From NCBI RefSeq assembly GCF_947488465.1, contig NZ_CANKZA010000005.1, positions 163,762 to 227,761 of the forward strand: a stretch of 64,000 bases of DNA. Reading direction: 5' to 3'. This stretch comes from an uncultured Microbacterium sp. GTDB taxonomy: Bacteria; Actinomycetota; Actinomycetes; Actinomycetales; Microbacteriaceae. Positions 1-11,652 of the stretch are shown piece by piece. The position numbers were made by a program, and so were the translations under genes. Positions within the stretch are counted from its first letter, which is position 1; each line of letters begins with the position of its first letter. The notes under the pieces are model-generated. The model had not been told where the DNA came from and made no database searches. It worked only from the letters and a program-made list of their open reading frames with translations.

Positions 1-1
1 G

Positions 2-310
2 CTCGGCGTTTCGGAGGCGATGGCGGTTGTCCCGGGGACCGGCGTGCAGGTGGCGTGGTCGGATGCCGGAACAGTCTCTGTCCTCTACGCATTGGACGGC
101 GCCACCTACCTGTGGGACCAGCCCCTCGGCGGCTTCGGCTCGTTCGTCCGCACGCCGGACGGGGTCACCGCGGTCGCCGGCGGAAACCAGTCGGGAGCAG
201 CCCGATTGCGCGACGTCGCGGGTGATCTCTACGTGCAGAGCGGCGTGAACTGGCAGCATCTCGCGTCGGGTGTGCAGGTGCTCGCGACGCAGCAGGGGTC
301 GCCGCGCTGA
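2..310 (+). CDS. lpqB: LpqB lipoprotein, C-terminal end (5' cut by window edge)
   Basis: Only the last 102 codons are present; the frame is open from base 2. The fragment has the look of a beta-propeller end: short strands with W, Y and G at turns and motifs such as YLWDQPLGG and DLYVQSG. LpqB is the lipoprotein partner of the MtrA-MtrB two-component system, thought to sit outside the membrane and modulate the MtrB kinase. The assignment rests mainly on context, since lpqB-comF-hpf-secA is the usual actinobacterial order and comF, hpf and secA follow here. The sequence alone would only support a WD/propeller-like secreted protein. Confidence 0.75.
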   Translation, partial: LGVSEAMAVVPGTGVQVAWSDAGTVSVLYALDGATYLWDQPLGGFGSFVRTPDGVTAVAGGNQSGAARLRDVAGDLYVQSGVNWQHLASGVQVLATQQGSPR

Positions 311-401
311 CTTCTCCTCCCCAGCGGGGGAGAGGCGCAGGTTCTCCACGGATGCCGGTTCCCGCCGGCCACGCCGGGCGCGTCTGTCGCACACTCGGCA
401 G

Positions 402-1058
402 ATGGTGTTCTCTCCTCGCGTACATCGGGCGTTCGTCGACGCACTCGGTCTCGTCTTCCCGACCTGGTGCGCAGGCTGCGATGTGCCAGATGTGGCGCTG
501 TGCGACCTGTGTCGCGGCCAGATGACCTATCGCGGGCTGAAGCGAGGACTCGACCGGATGCCGGTGGTCAGCGCCGTCCCGTTCGACGGCGTCGCTGCCC
601 GCACGATCCGTGCGTTCAAGGAGGACGGTCGCACACCCCTCGCCGGTACGCTCGGCCCGCTGCTGGCGACCGCCGCGGGGGAGATCGGTGAGGCCGTGGT
701 CGTCCCGGTGCCGTCGTCCGCGGCGGCGATGCGTCGACGCGGATACCCGATCGCGGAGCTTCTCGCGCGTCGCGGCGGGTTGCGCCCGGTGCGGCTGCTG
801 TCGAGCGGGGGCACCCCCGCCGATCAGCGCGGACTCGGACGGGGAGATCGTGAACGCAACGTCGCCGGGACGATGCGCGCGCACGCGGTCGCGGGCCTGG
901 ACGTCGTTATCGTCGACGACGTCGTGACGACCGGCGCGACGCTGCGGGAAGCGGCGCGGGCACTCGAGCGCGGTGGCGCACGGGTTCTGGGCGCGGCGAC
1001 GATCGCCACGACGCTCCGCACGGCACTCGTGCGTGACAGGAGCGGTCCGGATGGATAG
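402..1058 (+). CDS. comF: ComF family phosphoribosyltransferase-like protein
   Basis: 218 aa if started at the ATG before VFSPRVHRAF; the open frame extends upstream to base 270 but with non-protein-like composition. The N-terminus has paired cysteines of a small zinc finger (CAGC then CDLC, about residues 22-37). The C-terminal half has the phosphoribosyltransferase PRPP loop VIVDDVVTTGAT. ComF proteins act in DNA uptake in competent bacteria; in actinobacteria the role is unproven and the gene is simply conserved next to hpf and secA. The stop codon TAG at 1056 is also the start of a TAGCGT -10 box for hpf. Confidence 0.85.
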   Translation: MVFSPRVHRAFVDALGLVFPTWCAGCDVPDVALCDLCRGQMTYRGLKRGLDRMPVVSAVPFDGVAARTIRAFKEDGRTPLAGTLGPLLATAAGEIGEAVVVPVPSSAAAMRRRGYPIAELLARRGGLRPVRLLSSGGTPADQRGLGRGDRERNVAGTMRAHAVAGLDVVIVDDVVTTGATLREAARALERGGARVLGAATIATTLRTALVRDRSGPDG

Positions 1059-1061
1059 CGT
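1056..1061 (+). promoter_or_regulatory. -10 box TAGCGT for hpf
   Basis: TAGCGT overlaps the comF stop codon and lies about 65 nt before the hpf ATG. hpf itself has a strong ribosome site (AAGGAGG), so this would give a short leader. Called from the box alone; no clear -35 was seen. Confidence 0.35.
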
Positions 1062-1125
1062 GGACAGGACAAGGCGAACGAGGGTCCGCCCTTGACCGGG
1101 CGACCCGGATACAAGGAGGTCAAGG

Positions 1126-1791
1126 ATGGAAACCAGCATCGTCGGCGTGGGAGTGAGCATCACAGATCGCTTCCGGACCGTGACCGAAGAGAAGTCCGCC
1201 CGCATCGAAAATCTCGCGCCGCGCGCGCAGAAGCTCGACGTGAAAGTCACCCATCGGGCCTATCACAACGGCAATCGCGAAGAAGAAACGGTCGAGCTCA
1301 CTGTCACCGGGAAGGGCCCCGTCGTGCGCGCGGAAGCGACCGACGGCGACAAGTTCGTCGCCCTCGACCTCGCGGTCGATAAGCTCGCCGAGCAGCTCCG
1401 GCGTGCAAAGGACAAGCGGGTGGACGCCCGCAACCACCCGCGCGGCGCGAAGCTCGACAAGGAGAGCGGATCGCTGCGGGGCATCGATGTCGAGCCCGCA
1501 TCCGTCGAGGCGCTCCGCGCCGTCGCGACCGGGGAAGTCCCCATCGTCGCCTCCGGTGAAGATGACGAGGAGTACACCCCCGTCGTCATCCGCACCAAGA
1601 GCTTCGATGCCGAGTGGATGACCGTCGAGGAAGCGGTCGACCGGATGGAGCTCGTCGGACACGACTTCTTCCTGTTCATCGACGCACGTTCGGACCACCC
1701 GAGTGTCGTGTACCGCCGTAAGGGCTGGGACTACGGCGTCATCGGGCTCACGACCACCGCGGCACCCGGCACGGAGGAACTCGCTTCGTAA
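1126..1791 (+). CDS. hpf: Ribosome hibernation promoting factor, long form
   Basis: 221 aa, the length of long HPF. The N-terminal RaiA/HPF domain (about 1-105) begins ETSIVGVGVSITDRF and contains the basic segment LRRAKDKR; the C-terminal dimerisation domain (about 150-210) has VVIRTKSFDAEWMTVEEA and VVYRRKGWDYGVIG. Long HPF binds the decoding centre of 70S ribosomes and joins two of them into inactive 100S dimers in starvation. The start is fixed by AAGGAGGTCAAGG just upstream. A strong hairpin ends the unit at 1809-1842. Confidence 0.95.
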   Translation: METSIVGVGVSITDRFRTVTEEKSARIENLAPRAQKLDVKVTHRAYHNGNREEETVELTVTGKGPVVRAEATDGDKFVALDLAVDKLAEQLRRAKDKRVDARNHPRGAKLDKESGSLRGIDVEPASVEALRAVATGEVPIVASGEDDEEYTPVVIRTKSFDAEWMTVEEAVDRMELVGHDFFLFIDARSDHPSVVYRRKGWDYGVIGLTTTAAPGTEELAS

Positions 1792-1808
1792 CCGGCTGAG
1801 AATGACAG

Positions 1809-1842
1809 AAGGGCGGATGCTGCGGCATCCGCCCTTCCTTTC
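1809..1842. terminator. Bidirectional intrinsic terminator after hpf
   Basis: Perfect 12-bp stem: arm 1809-1820, loop TGCG, arm 1825-1836, followed by CCTTTCGTTC. It lies between the hpf stop and the convergent ABC permease stop at 1863, so it can serve both strands. The arms contain GGATGC/GCATCC, a hexamer unusually common in the window. Confidence 0.85.
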
Positions 1843-1862
1843 GTTCGTGCCCCGTGAAAAGG

Positions 1863-3080
1863 TCAGAACCGGAGCGCGTCGATCACCTTCACGCGGACGG
1901 CCACGAGCGCGGGGAGGAATCCCGCGATCGCCCCGATCCCGACGGCCGCCGCGAGGGCGACCAGAGCGGCGTGCATCGGGAACGGCGGGTTGTCCTGGAG
2001 CGGGGTGAGCACCCCGAACGTGAAGAGCGCCCGCTGAACGATGATCGCCACGATGATCCCCACGACGCCCGCGACAGCGGTCGCCACGACGTTCTCGAGG
2101 AGCACCGTCGTGAAGATGCGCCCGCCGGTCGCGCCGAAGCTTCGCCGCACACCGATCTCGCGGATGCGCTGACGCATCGCGACGAGCTGGATGTTGACGA
2201 GGCCTAAGCCGCCGAGCAGGAGAACAAGACCGGCGATGACCCCTGTGGTCAGTTCGAAGATCTGCACCTGCGCCTGATTCTCGGGGCGGGATCCCCAGTC
2301 CGCGCGGCTGAGGGTGACCTCGACGTCCGGTCCCGCCGCCGCCCGCAACTGAGCGGCCAGCTCGGGTCCGATCTCGTTCACCCGATCGGGCCCGACCCAG
2401 ACCTCCCAGGAGAGCGCGTCGCTGTCGGACAGGACTTCCGCACGGGCGAAGTAGGTGTCCGGCAGGAGCGTGATGAATTTCTGCGTGTCTCCGAGGTACT
2501 CCGCCGTGTTCACTCCGACGATCCGGTAGGTGCCGGCCAGGATCCCACCAATATCCAGCGACGGCGACGTCCCCAGGTTCGGCGACCCGAGAGCTTGCCA
2601 GAGGGCGTAGGAAACGACCACCGGGGGAGCCATCCACTCCGCATCGCCCGCGTCGAACCAGCGGCCCGCGGAGAGCGTGGTCCGGTGGATCACGGCGTAA
2701 TCAGGGTCGGCGAGGCGAGTCTGCACGGGGCGCAGGTAGTCCGACATCTGCACCGAGACGGGTGTGGAGATCGAGTCGGCACGGCGCGTGACGTGCGCGA
2801 GATCGAACCGGTCGGCCGCGGTGCGCAGATCCGCATCGAGGCCCTCCCAGTCCATCGCGCCGCCGTCTGTGCGGTACGCACTGATGGCGATCGTCGCTTC
2901 CCGGCCGCCGTAGCGATCGGATTGCTCGATCGTCTGCTGCCGCATGTAGTCGCCGAGGGCGAGGACGGCGGCGATCGCGGCGACCGACACGGCGATGCCG
3001 ATGAGGCTCAGGAGCACGCGCAACTTGTGATGGCGGAGCTCTGCCCAGGCCTCATTGAGTGCACCGACGAACCCGCTCAT
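1863..3080 (-). CDS. MacB-like ABC transporter permease (FtsX/MacB fold)
   Basis: 405 aa with the MacB permease layout: one membrane segment near residues 20-44, a large extracytoplasmic domain (about 50-270), then three C-terminal segments near 275-300, 325-350 and 370-395. The FtsX-like motif RQRIREIGVRRSFGA follows the second segment. It is the last gene of a three-gene operon with the ATPase and a membrane fusion-like protein, coupled by an ATGA overlap to the ATPase. MacB-type systems move substrates across the membrane by mechanotransmission; in Gram-positives they often export peptides or lipids. No substrate can be read from the sequence. Confidence 0.9.
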   Translation of the reverse strand: MSGFVGALNEAWAELRHHKLRVLLSLIGIAVSVAAIAAVLALGDYMRQQTIEQSDRYGGREATIAISAYRTDGGAMDWEGLDADLRTAADRFDLAHVTRRADSISTPVSVQMSDYLRPVQTRLADPDYAVIHRTTLSAGRWFDAGDAEWMAPPVVVSYALWQALGSPNLGTSPSLDIGGILAGTYRIVGVNTAEYLGDTQKFITLLPDTYFARAEVLSDSDALSWEVWVGPDRVNEIGPELAAQLRAAAGPDVEVTLSRADWGSRPENQAQVQIFELTTGVIAGLVLLLGGLGLVNIQLVAMRQRIREIGVRRSFGATGGRIFTTVLLENVVATAVAGVVGIIVAIIVQRALFTFGVLTPLQDNPPFPMHAALVALAAAVGIGAIAGFLPALVAVRVKVIDALRF

Positions 3081-3853
3081 GCGGTGATCGCCGATCGTCG
3101 CGTCATCGGTGTCGGCGAGAGTGCGCCGAGCGCGGTCTCGCGCGACGCCGCGTCGAGGTCGACGCCCGTGAGGACCCCCGCTTCCAGCCGGTAGTGCCGG
3201 CGTGCGCGGGCAGCGACGTGCAGGTCGTGGGTGATGGTCACCAGTGCCGCCTCGGTTTCGGAGGCCACGTCATCCAGAAGAGCCATGATGGATGCACCGG
3301 TCCCGACATCGAGGGCGCCCGTCGGCTCGTCGGCGAGGATCAGCGCCGGGCGGCGGACGAGCGCCCGCGCGATCGCGACCCTCTGCTGCTCACCGCCGGA
3401 GAGGCGCTCGGGCACGGAGTCGAGGCGATGGCCGAGCCCCACACGGTCGAGCATCTCTCGCGCGAGTTCCCGTCGGCGCCAGAACTGCTTTCCGCGGGCG
3501 TATCCGAGGGGCATCGCGACATTGTCCGTGGCAGTCCGCCCCGGGAGCAGATTGAACTGCTGGAAGACGAAGCCCACTTCGCGCCCCCGCATCCGGTCCA
3601 GCGCGCTGCGGCGCAGACGTTTTCCGGTGTCGCGGAAGACCGGTTGCTCCCGGAACGAAACCTCACCCGATGACGGCAGGTCGAGCATGCCGAGGATGTT
3701 GAGGAGAGTCGACTTCCCCGAGCCGCTGCGCCCGACGATCGCGACGTGATCCCCGGCGGCGACCGAGAGGTCGACGCCGTGCAGGATGTCGAGCCGGGAG
3801 TCGTCCGGCAGAAGCACGTGCCGCGTGACCCCGCGCAGTTCGACGAGGCTCAC
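3077..3853 (-). CDS. ABC transporter ATP-binding protein, MacB/LolD type
   Basis: 258 aa from a GTG that overlaps the upstream stop by four bases (GTGA). Walker A GRSGSGKST, Q-loop VFQQFNLLPGRT, signature LSGGEQQRVAIARAL, Walker B LILADEPTGALD and switch H in TITHDLH are all intact. The LPGRTATDNV stretch and small size fit the MacB/LolD/FtsE class. The frame is open far upstream (to 4237), but that part overlaps the fusion-protein gene and is not protein-like. It powers the permease encoded immediately downstream. Confidence 0.93.
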   Translation of the reverse strand: MSLVELRGVTRHVLLPDDSRLDILHGVDLSVAAGDHVAIVGRSGSGKSTLLNILGMLDLPSSGEVSFREQPVFRDTGKRLRRSALDRMRGREVGFVFQQFNLLPGRTATDNVAMPLGYARGKQFWRRRELAREMLDRVGLGHRLDSVPERLSGGEQQRVAIARALVRRPALILADEPTGALDVGTGASIMALLDDVASETEAALVTITHDLHVAARARRHYRLEAGVLTGVDLDAASRETALGALSPTPMTRRSAITA

Positions 3854-4776
3854 CAGCTCATCCCGGGATCTTCGCAGTACTGGCCGCCCGCGCCATCGTC
3901 GTAGCAGACCGGCTCGTCGCCCGCGGTCGATCCCGGTGCGAACTGCCGGATCGTGTCGCCCTCGACGAGCCCCTCCGTGACCTGGACCTGCGTGCCGTCG
4001 GTGACGCCGAGCGCGATTGTGCGCTCTTCGGGCGTGCCCTCCGCGTCGACCCAGACGACGCCGGTGCCGGCTCCTCCTCGCACCGCCGTCGTAGGGATGA
4101 CGAGAGCGTCGTCGGCCGCGCCCGCCTGCACGGCGAGCGTCGCCTTCAGGCCCGCGAACACCTGCTGGTCGGTCGGCACGGCGCACGCGACGCTCGTGGA
4201 TCCGTCCTCTCCCACCTGCACGGCGAGCCCCGTGCACGTGAACGGGGCGGGCCCGCCTTGGATCGTCACTTCGGCATCGGTGGGTGCACCGACGAGTCGA
4301 TAGAGCAACACGGGGTCAACGGTCCCCACGAGGTGATACCGGGCGGGAGTGAGCTTCGCCACCTCGCCACCGAGGGAGACCGGCTGGCCCTTGACCAGCT
4401 CGAACGAGGTGATCTCGCCCGCCTCGGGCGCCACGATGTCGATGCTCTTCACGGGATACGTCTGCTTCACCGTCACGAGCACCTGGCCCGCGGCGACGGT
4501 TTGCCCCGACGCGACGGCGACCGCCGTGATGGTTCCCTCGACCTGCGCGCGCACGATCACGTCGTCGTCGCGCGCGATCGTCGCATCGACGGAGAGCTCG
4601 TCGACGATGCTGCCGCGTTCGACCGTCACGGTGGGCGTCGTCACTTCGCCGCCGGGATTCAGCGCAGCGGCATCGACACGGTTGGGGAAGAAGGCCAGCT
4701 TGACGAGCGCGGCGGCGATGGCCGCGCAGACCAGAAGGAGAAAGAGCGGAAAGATCCAGCGACGCCAGACGAGCAT
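3850..4776 (-). CDS. HlyD/MacA-like membrane fusion protein of the ABC exporter
   Basis: 308 aa. One N-terminal membrane anchor (about residues 8-30, FPLFLLLVCAAIAAALV), then a lipoyl-like half motif pair (VIVRAQVEGTITAVAVASGQ and VKSIDIVAPEAGEITSF) typical of periplasmic adaptor proteins, and a beta-barrel segment near DALVIPTTAVRGG. There is no long coiled coil, as is usual in Gram-positive MacA-like proteins. First gene of the operon; GGAGG lies eight bases before the ATG and a TAGGTT -10-like box near 4815. The C-terminus holds two cysteines (VCYDD, QYCED) that could form a disulfide outside the cell. Confidence 0.82.
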   Translation of the reverse strand: MLVWRRWIFPLFLLLVCAAIAAALVKLAFFPNRVDAAALNPGGEVTTPTVTVERGSIVDELSVDATIARDDDVIVRAQVEGTITAVAVASGQTVAAGQVLVTVKQTYPVKSIDIVAPEAGEITSFELVKGQPVSLGGEVAKLTPARYHLVGTVDPVLLYRLVGAPTDAEVTIQGGPAPFTCTGLAVQVGEDGSTSVACAVPTDQQVFAGLKATLAVQAGAADDALVIPTTAVRGGAGTGVVWVDAEGTPEERTIALGVTDGTQVQVTEGLVEGDTIRQFAPGSTAGDEPVCYDDGAGGQYCEDPGMSW

Positions 4777-4888
4777 GGGACAACCTCCGTGGTGCGAGTG
4801 AACTACCTCGAACCTAGGAGGTGGAAACCGTCCGGCGTATCCGTCTCAAGGATGATTGGGGGATCACCCTGAGCGGCTCGGGGATGTG

Positions 4889-6214
4889 TCAGTCGAACAT
4901 GCCGTCCAGCAGGCTGCCGATCACGAGGCCACCGAGGATGCCGCCCATCATGTCGCCGCCACCGTTGCCGCGGCGCCCGCCGCCCTGCGGACCCCACCCG
5001 CCGTCGTTCGGGCGGGAGGAGTCGATGTCGCGCTGGGCGAGCTGCAGTGCCTCCGACGCCAGCTGGCCGCAGCGGCGCGCGTCGGCCAGTGCCTTCTCGC
5101 GGTCATCCTCATCGATCGCGCCGCCGCCGGCGACAGCGGAGAGGTCGTGTCGGATGCGCTCCGCCTCAGCCAGGCGGGTGCGCGCGTCGGCGCCGATCCA
5201 CCCGCGATGGCCGGAGATGACGCTGCGGGCGACACCGAGTTGGCGGTCGGCGTCGTCGATCGCATGACGCACATGGGCTTCTGGCGGCGCCGGATGCGCG
5301 GCCCGCTGGCGGGCCTTGGCGACGGCGGCGTCGAGAGTGCCGTTCGCTTCCCGCAGGGAGGTGAGCTCCAGGAACGGATCGGTCGGCGTCCCGGCGGGGG
5401 CGAGCGTGCTGAGCGCCTTCTCGAGCGCAACGCTCGCGGCGGCGACCTCGGGGACGTGTCGGAGATCGCGGGCCGTGACGATGTCCTCCCGCGAGTCGTC
5501 GACGATCGCGGCGAGGGTGGAGGCCGCGCGGAGCGCCTCGACCTCGTACGCGTCGACGGCATCCAGAAGGGTCGTCGCGCGCCGTACCGCCTCCATCGCC
5601 GTCTCCAGTGCCAGGTTCGCCTGCTCGCGCTGGCCGGACTGTCGACGCGCCTCGGAGATGTCCGAGCCGTGCGCCGCGAAGTCGATCAATTGGGTTGCTT
5701 CGGTCGGGTTTCCGGAGATCTTGCGGAGAGCCTCCGCCGAGTAGCGTCCGGCGAGCCGGGCGACGGTCGCTTCCGCTGCCGGCAGGCGGTCACGCAGCGT
5801 GACGAGGTCCTTGCGGATGCCCGCGATGATCTCCGGCGCTCGCCGGGCGCGCTCGATCGGTGCGGCGAGGGCTTCCGTCCGATCGTCGAGAAGCTCACCC
5901 GCCCATTCGCAGAGCTGAAGGATCCGGGCGTTCCGGGTGCGCAGCTCTTCCGGGGTGTCGGGGATCTCATCGTGATTGAGCTGGTTGAGGTGGAAGGCCT
6001 CACCGAGATGCTGGCGGACGGCGGTCAGGGCCGTCCGGAGATCGGCCGTCGCCTCGCGCCCGAGTTCGATCTCGGCGAACATCAGCTCATCGGCCGTACT
6101 GCGCAGGCGCTCGTCCGTCGCGACGAGGGCGGCGTCGGCCTGTCGGCCGAGTTCGGCGTCTTGCGCGGCAAGCTGCGCACGTTCTTTCTTACGGGTGCCC
6201 CAGATTCCGGCCAT
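4889..6214 (-). CDS. Coiled-coil protein, soluble paralogue of the TPM-domain protein at 51886-53910
   Basis: 441 aa, from the ATG of [11 protein letters not shown]; this start has an AGGAT site upstream, unlike the ATG ten codons earlier. There is no signal peptide or membrane segment. The body is helical and charged, rich in Ala, Glu and Arg, and ends in a Gly-rich tail ([19 protein letters not shown]). It aligns by eye with the part of the TPM protein that follows its membrane segment: shared features include FAE..G.EATA, ARILQLC/AQILELC, the segment before ARTRLAEA, and the Gly/Met tail. So it looks like a cytoplasmic version lacking the TPM and membrane parts. Function unknown. Confidence 0.8.
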   Translation of the reverse strand: MAGIWGTRKKERAQLAAQDAELGRQADAALVATDERLRSTADELMFAEIELGREATADLRTALTAVRQHLGEAFHLNQLNHDEIPDTPEELRTRNARILQLCEWAGELLDDRTEALAAPIERARRAPEIIAGIRKDLVTLRDRLPAAEATVARLAGRYSAEALRKISGNPTEATQLIDFAAHGSDISEARRQSGQREQANLALETAMEAVRRATTLLDAVDAYEVEALRAASTLAAIVDDSREDIVTARDLRHVPEVAAASVALEKALSTLAPAGTPTDPFLELTSLREANGTLDAAVAKARQRAAHPAPPEAHVRHAIDDADRQLGVARSVISGHRGWIGADARTRLAEAERIRHDLSAVAGGGAIDEDDREKALADARRCGQLASEALQLAQRDIDSSRPNDGGWGPQGGGRRGNGGGDMMGGILGGLVIGSLLDGMFD

Positions 6215-6401
6215 AGTAACGATCCTATGGTCGAGCGACGACATCGGAGTCGTACCCGGAAGCGTCCACCGACTTCTCCCGGCGACTCAGGGCGCTCCAA
6301 GGTCACGGACCGATAACATGAGTGGGTATGCCCGCAAGGCGCCCGATGCCGTGCTCGGTATCGGCGACCCGCCGGAAAGCCCGAACGTATGGAGATCCTC
6401 C

Positions 6402-9179
<2,778 letters not shown>

Positions 9180-9223
9180 CTCCCCAGGCCACGCGGGGTC
9201 GATTGGCACCGTGGGAGCGGGGA

Positions 9224-9229
9224 TATCCT
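9224..9229 (+). promoter_or_regulatory. -10 box TATCCT, leaderless promoter of the aminotransferase gene
   Basis: TATCCT is followed by exactly six bases and then the ATG at 9236, so transcription would begin at the start codon. Confidence 0.55.
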
Positions 9230-9235
9230 GATCCG

Positions 9236-10459
9236 ATGAGCCGCCGCATTCTCGACCAGTCATCGAAGCTGAAGGACGTCCTCTACGAGATCCGTGGCGC
9301 CGCCCTGGTGGAAGCTGACCGGCTCGAGGCCGACGGGCACCGGATTCTGAAGCTGAACACCGGCAACCCGGCGGTCTTCGGATTCGAGGCGCCCTTCCAG
9401 ATCGTGCGCGACATGATCGACGCGATCCCGCACGCGCACGGCTACAGCGACAGCCGCGGCATCATGCCGGCTCGCCGCGCCATCGTCTCGCGGTACGAGC
9501 AGGTCCCCGGCTTCCCGGCGTTCGATCCGGATGACGTCTACCTCGGCAACGGGGTGTCCGAACTCATCACGATGACGATGCAGGCACTCCTCGACGAAGG
9601 TGACGAGGTCCTCATCCCGTCCCCGGACTATCCGCTCTGGACGGCGATGACGAGCCTCGCCGGCGGCACACCGGTGCACTACCGCTGCGACAACGACAAC
9701 GGGTGGCAGCCGGATCTCGAAGACATCCGTGCGCGCGTGACCCCGCGCACGAAGGCGATCGTCGTGATCAACCCGAACAACCCGACCGGCGCCGTGTACT
9801 CCCGGGAGGTGCTGGAAGGGATCGTCCAGATCGCGCGTGAGAACGACCTGCTGCTGCTCTCGGATGAGATCTACGACCGCATCCTCTTCGACGACGCGGT
9901 GCACGTGCCGCTGGCGACCCTCGCTCCCGACCTCCTGTGTCTCACCTACAACGGATTGTCGAAGACGTATCGCGTCGCCGGATTCCGTTCCGGGTGGATG
10001 GTGATCACCGGGCCGAAAAAGCACGCCGAAGGATTCTTGCTCGGTATCCAGTTGCTCGCCTCAACACGGCTCTGTCCCAACGTCCCCGCACAGTTCGCCG
10101 TGCAGGCGGCGCTGTCCGGCGTGCAGTCGATCGACGCGCTGATCGCTCCGACCGGGAGGTTGCATGAGCAACGCGACGCCGCGTATGAGGCGCTTCTGCG
10201 CATTCCCGGCGTGGAATGCCACAAGCCCCAGGGCGCACTGTATGCCTTCCCGCGGCTGGATCCGAACGTGTACGAGATCCATGATGACGCGAAGTTCGTC
10301 TACGACTTCTTGGTCGCCGAACGCGTTCTCCTGGTGCAGGGGACCGGTTTCAACTGGCCGACGCCCGATCACTTTCGCATCGTGACGCTACCGGAGGCGC
10401 GTGTGCTCACCGAGGCGATCGAGCGGCTCGGCAACTTCCTGTCGTCTTACCGCCAGTAG
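9236..10459 (+). CDS. AlaA-like pyridoxal-phosphate aminotransferase
   Basis: 407 aa, fold type I class I/II aminotransferase. Visible landmarks are NTGNPAVFGF near the N-terminus, VINPNNPTGAVYSREV, the aspartate in LLLSDEIYD, and the PLP lysine in LSKTYRVAGFRSGW. The opening IRGAALVEADRLEADGHRIL and FGF motif are characteristic of the AlaA alanine transaminase group (pyruvate + glutamate to alanine + 2-oxoglutarate), often annotated as aspartate aminotransferase in actinobacteria. The ATG 33 bases inside the longest frame is chosen because a TATCCT box sits six bases before it. Confidence 0.9.
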   Translation: MSRRILDQSSKLKDVLYEIRGAALVEADRLEADGHRILKLNTGNPAVFGFEAPFQIVRDMIDAIPHAHGYSDSRGIMPARRAIVSRYEQVPGFPAFDPDDVYLGNGVSELITMTMQALLDEGDEVLIPSPDYPLWTAMTSLAGGTPVHYRCDNDNGWQPDLEDIRARVTPRTKAIVVINPNNPTGAVYSREVLEGIVQIARENDLLLLSDEIYDRILFDDAVHVPLATLAPDLLCLTYNGLSKTYRVAGFRSGWMVITGPKKHAEGFLLGIQLLASTRLCPNVPAQFAVQAALSGVQSIDALIAPTGRLHEQRDAAYEALLRIPGVECHKPQGALYAFPRLDPNVYEIHDDAKFVYDFLVAERVLLVQGTGFNWPTPDHFRIVTLPEARVLTEAIERLGNFLSSYRQ

Positions 10460-10468
10460 CGTCGCACC

Positions 10469-10888
10469 TCACAGCAACGCGAGTGAGGTGGCGCGCCAGC
10501 GCCCATCCCATCCTTCGAGCCGGATCGCGATCGCGCGTGTGCGGGCCGGCCCGGCCGAAATCACGACACCTTCGACGACTCCGTCTGCGGGGGAGGTGCA
10601 GTGGATCGAGAGGATGCGGTGCGCCGGCCGGGCCGCGGGGACCCCGCGCGCGCTGCGGGCACGGGCGGTCAGATTGGCGCGGATGACGAGGGCGCGGAAC
10701 GCGTCTTCGTCGAGCCAGCGTGCGAGTTGATCGACCTCTCGCACGCCTGCGAGCACCTCCAGAACGCCGATCGTGAGGTTGCGCAGGAGTGCACCCGGGT
10801 CGGGCAACTGCTCCGTCGAGCTGCGCTGCGGGGCGAAGTACTCCTCGACCTCCAGGGCGGTGGCGACGTGGCGCTCGGTGGGGACCAT
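10469..10888 (-). CDS. Rv3235 family protein
   Basis: 139 aa, started at the ATG before VPTERHV, which has a perfect GGAGG six bases upstream; the much longer open frame upstream is antisense to the next gene. The protein is small and soluble, with an Ala/Leu/Arg-rich helix (LLRNLTIGVLEVLAGVREV) and a C-terminal beta segment (HRILSIHC, IAIRLEGWDGRWRATSL). It resembles the Rv3235 family, conserved near secA and of unknown role. Convergent with the aminotransferase, ten bases away. Confidence 0.75.
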   Translation of the reverse strand: MVPTERHVATALEVEEYFAPQRSSTEQLPDPGALLRNLTIGVLEVLAGVREVDQLARWLDEDAFRALVIRANLTARARSARGVPAARPAHRILSIHCTSPADGVVEGVVISAGPARTRAIAIRLEGWDGRWRATSLALL

Positions 10889-11035
10889 GCTGACCTCCTC
10901 GGAAGGGAGAGGCGGCCTGACAACGGAAGGGATGCCGGACCGGCGACGTGGCACGAGTACAACACAGTGCGCGCGGCGATGGGATGAGAATCCTCCAACC
11001 TGTGGAGAGCCTCGACGTCGCCGTCGGCGATCGCC

Positions 11036-11041
11036 TAGCCT
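11036..11041 (+). promoter_or_regulatory. -10 box TAGCCT, leaderless promoter
   Basis: TAGCCT ends six bases before the GTG at 11048. Confidence 0.5.
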
Positions 11042-11047
11042 CTCGAC

Positions 11048-11644
11048 GTGCGCTGGGATCGGTTCTTCGAAGATCTGGAAGATCAGCTCGACTCCGAATG
11101 GGAGGCCGAGCGCGCTGCGCTGGACACGGAGGCCGAGCGGTTGCGGCTCTCCCGCATCCCGTTGCGCGAACGAATCGTGGCATTGGCCGCGGCCGGGTCT
11201 CAGGTTGCGGTGGAGACGGTCGGGGAACACGCGGTCACCGGGGGAGTGAGCCGGGTCGGGGCGGACTGGTTCGCGCTCGAGACGAGCGCGCGTCGGCCGG
11301 TTGTCGCGCTTGTTCCGCTGTGCGCTGTGGTCACCCTCGGCACGGCGGCCGAGGCGGTGCTCTCGAGCGTCCGCGAAGCGGCGCCGGGAACGACGCTCGC
11401 GCAGCGGATGACGTTCGGATTCGTGCTGCGCGATGTCGTGCGCCGCCGCATCCCGACGACCGTCCACCTTGCCGACGGACGTGCGCTGGCCGGCACGATC
11501 GACCGGGCCGGCGCCGATCATCTCGATCTCGCTCTCCACGAGCCGGGCCTGCCACGCCGGGTCGACAGCGTCCGGGGGTTTCGTCTCATCCCGTTCACCG
11601 CCGTCGCGATGGTCCGCCTGGACGCGCCGGCCGACCTGCCCTGA
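11048..11644 (+). CDS. Conserved hypothetical protein, SH3/Sm-like beta repeats suspected
   Basis: 198 aa, GTG start directly after a TAGCCT box. An acidic N-terminal helix (FFEDLEDQLDSEWEAERAAL) is followed by two beta-rich segments of similar design: one near residues 50-100 (AVTGGVSRVGADWFALET) and one near 135-190 (ALAGTIDRAGADHLDLAL). Both have the pattern G-x-x-x-R-x-GADxxxL, suggesting an internal duplication. I do not recognise a named family. Soluble, probably cytoplasmic. It shares the intergenic region with the divergent Rv3235-family gene. Confidence 0.7.
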   Translation: MRWDRFFEDLEDQLDSEWEAERAALDTEAERLRLSRIPLRERIVALAAAGSQVAVETVGEHAVTGGVSRVGADWFALETSARRPVVALVPLCAVVTLGTAAEAVLSSVREAAPGTTLAQRMTFGFVLRDVVRRRIPTTVHLADGRALAGTIDRAGADHLDLALHEPGLPRRVDSVRGFRLIPFTAVAMVRLDAPADLP

Positions 11645-11652
11645 GAGGCGGC

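Noticed and set aside
6318..6401. Alternative secA start at ATG 6318
   Set aside because: In frame, but the added residues do not resemble SecA and the GTG at 6402 opens the conserved N-terminus with GGAG upstream.
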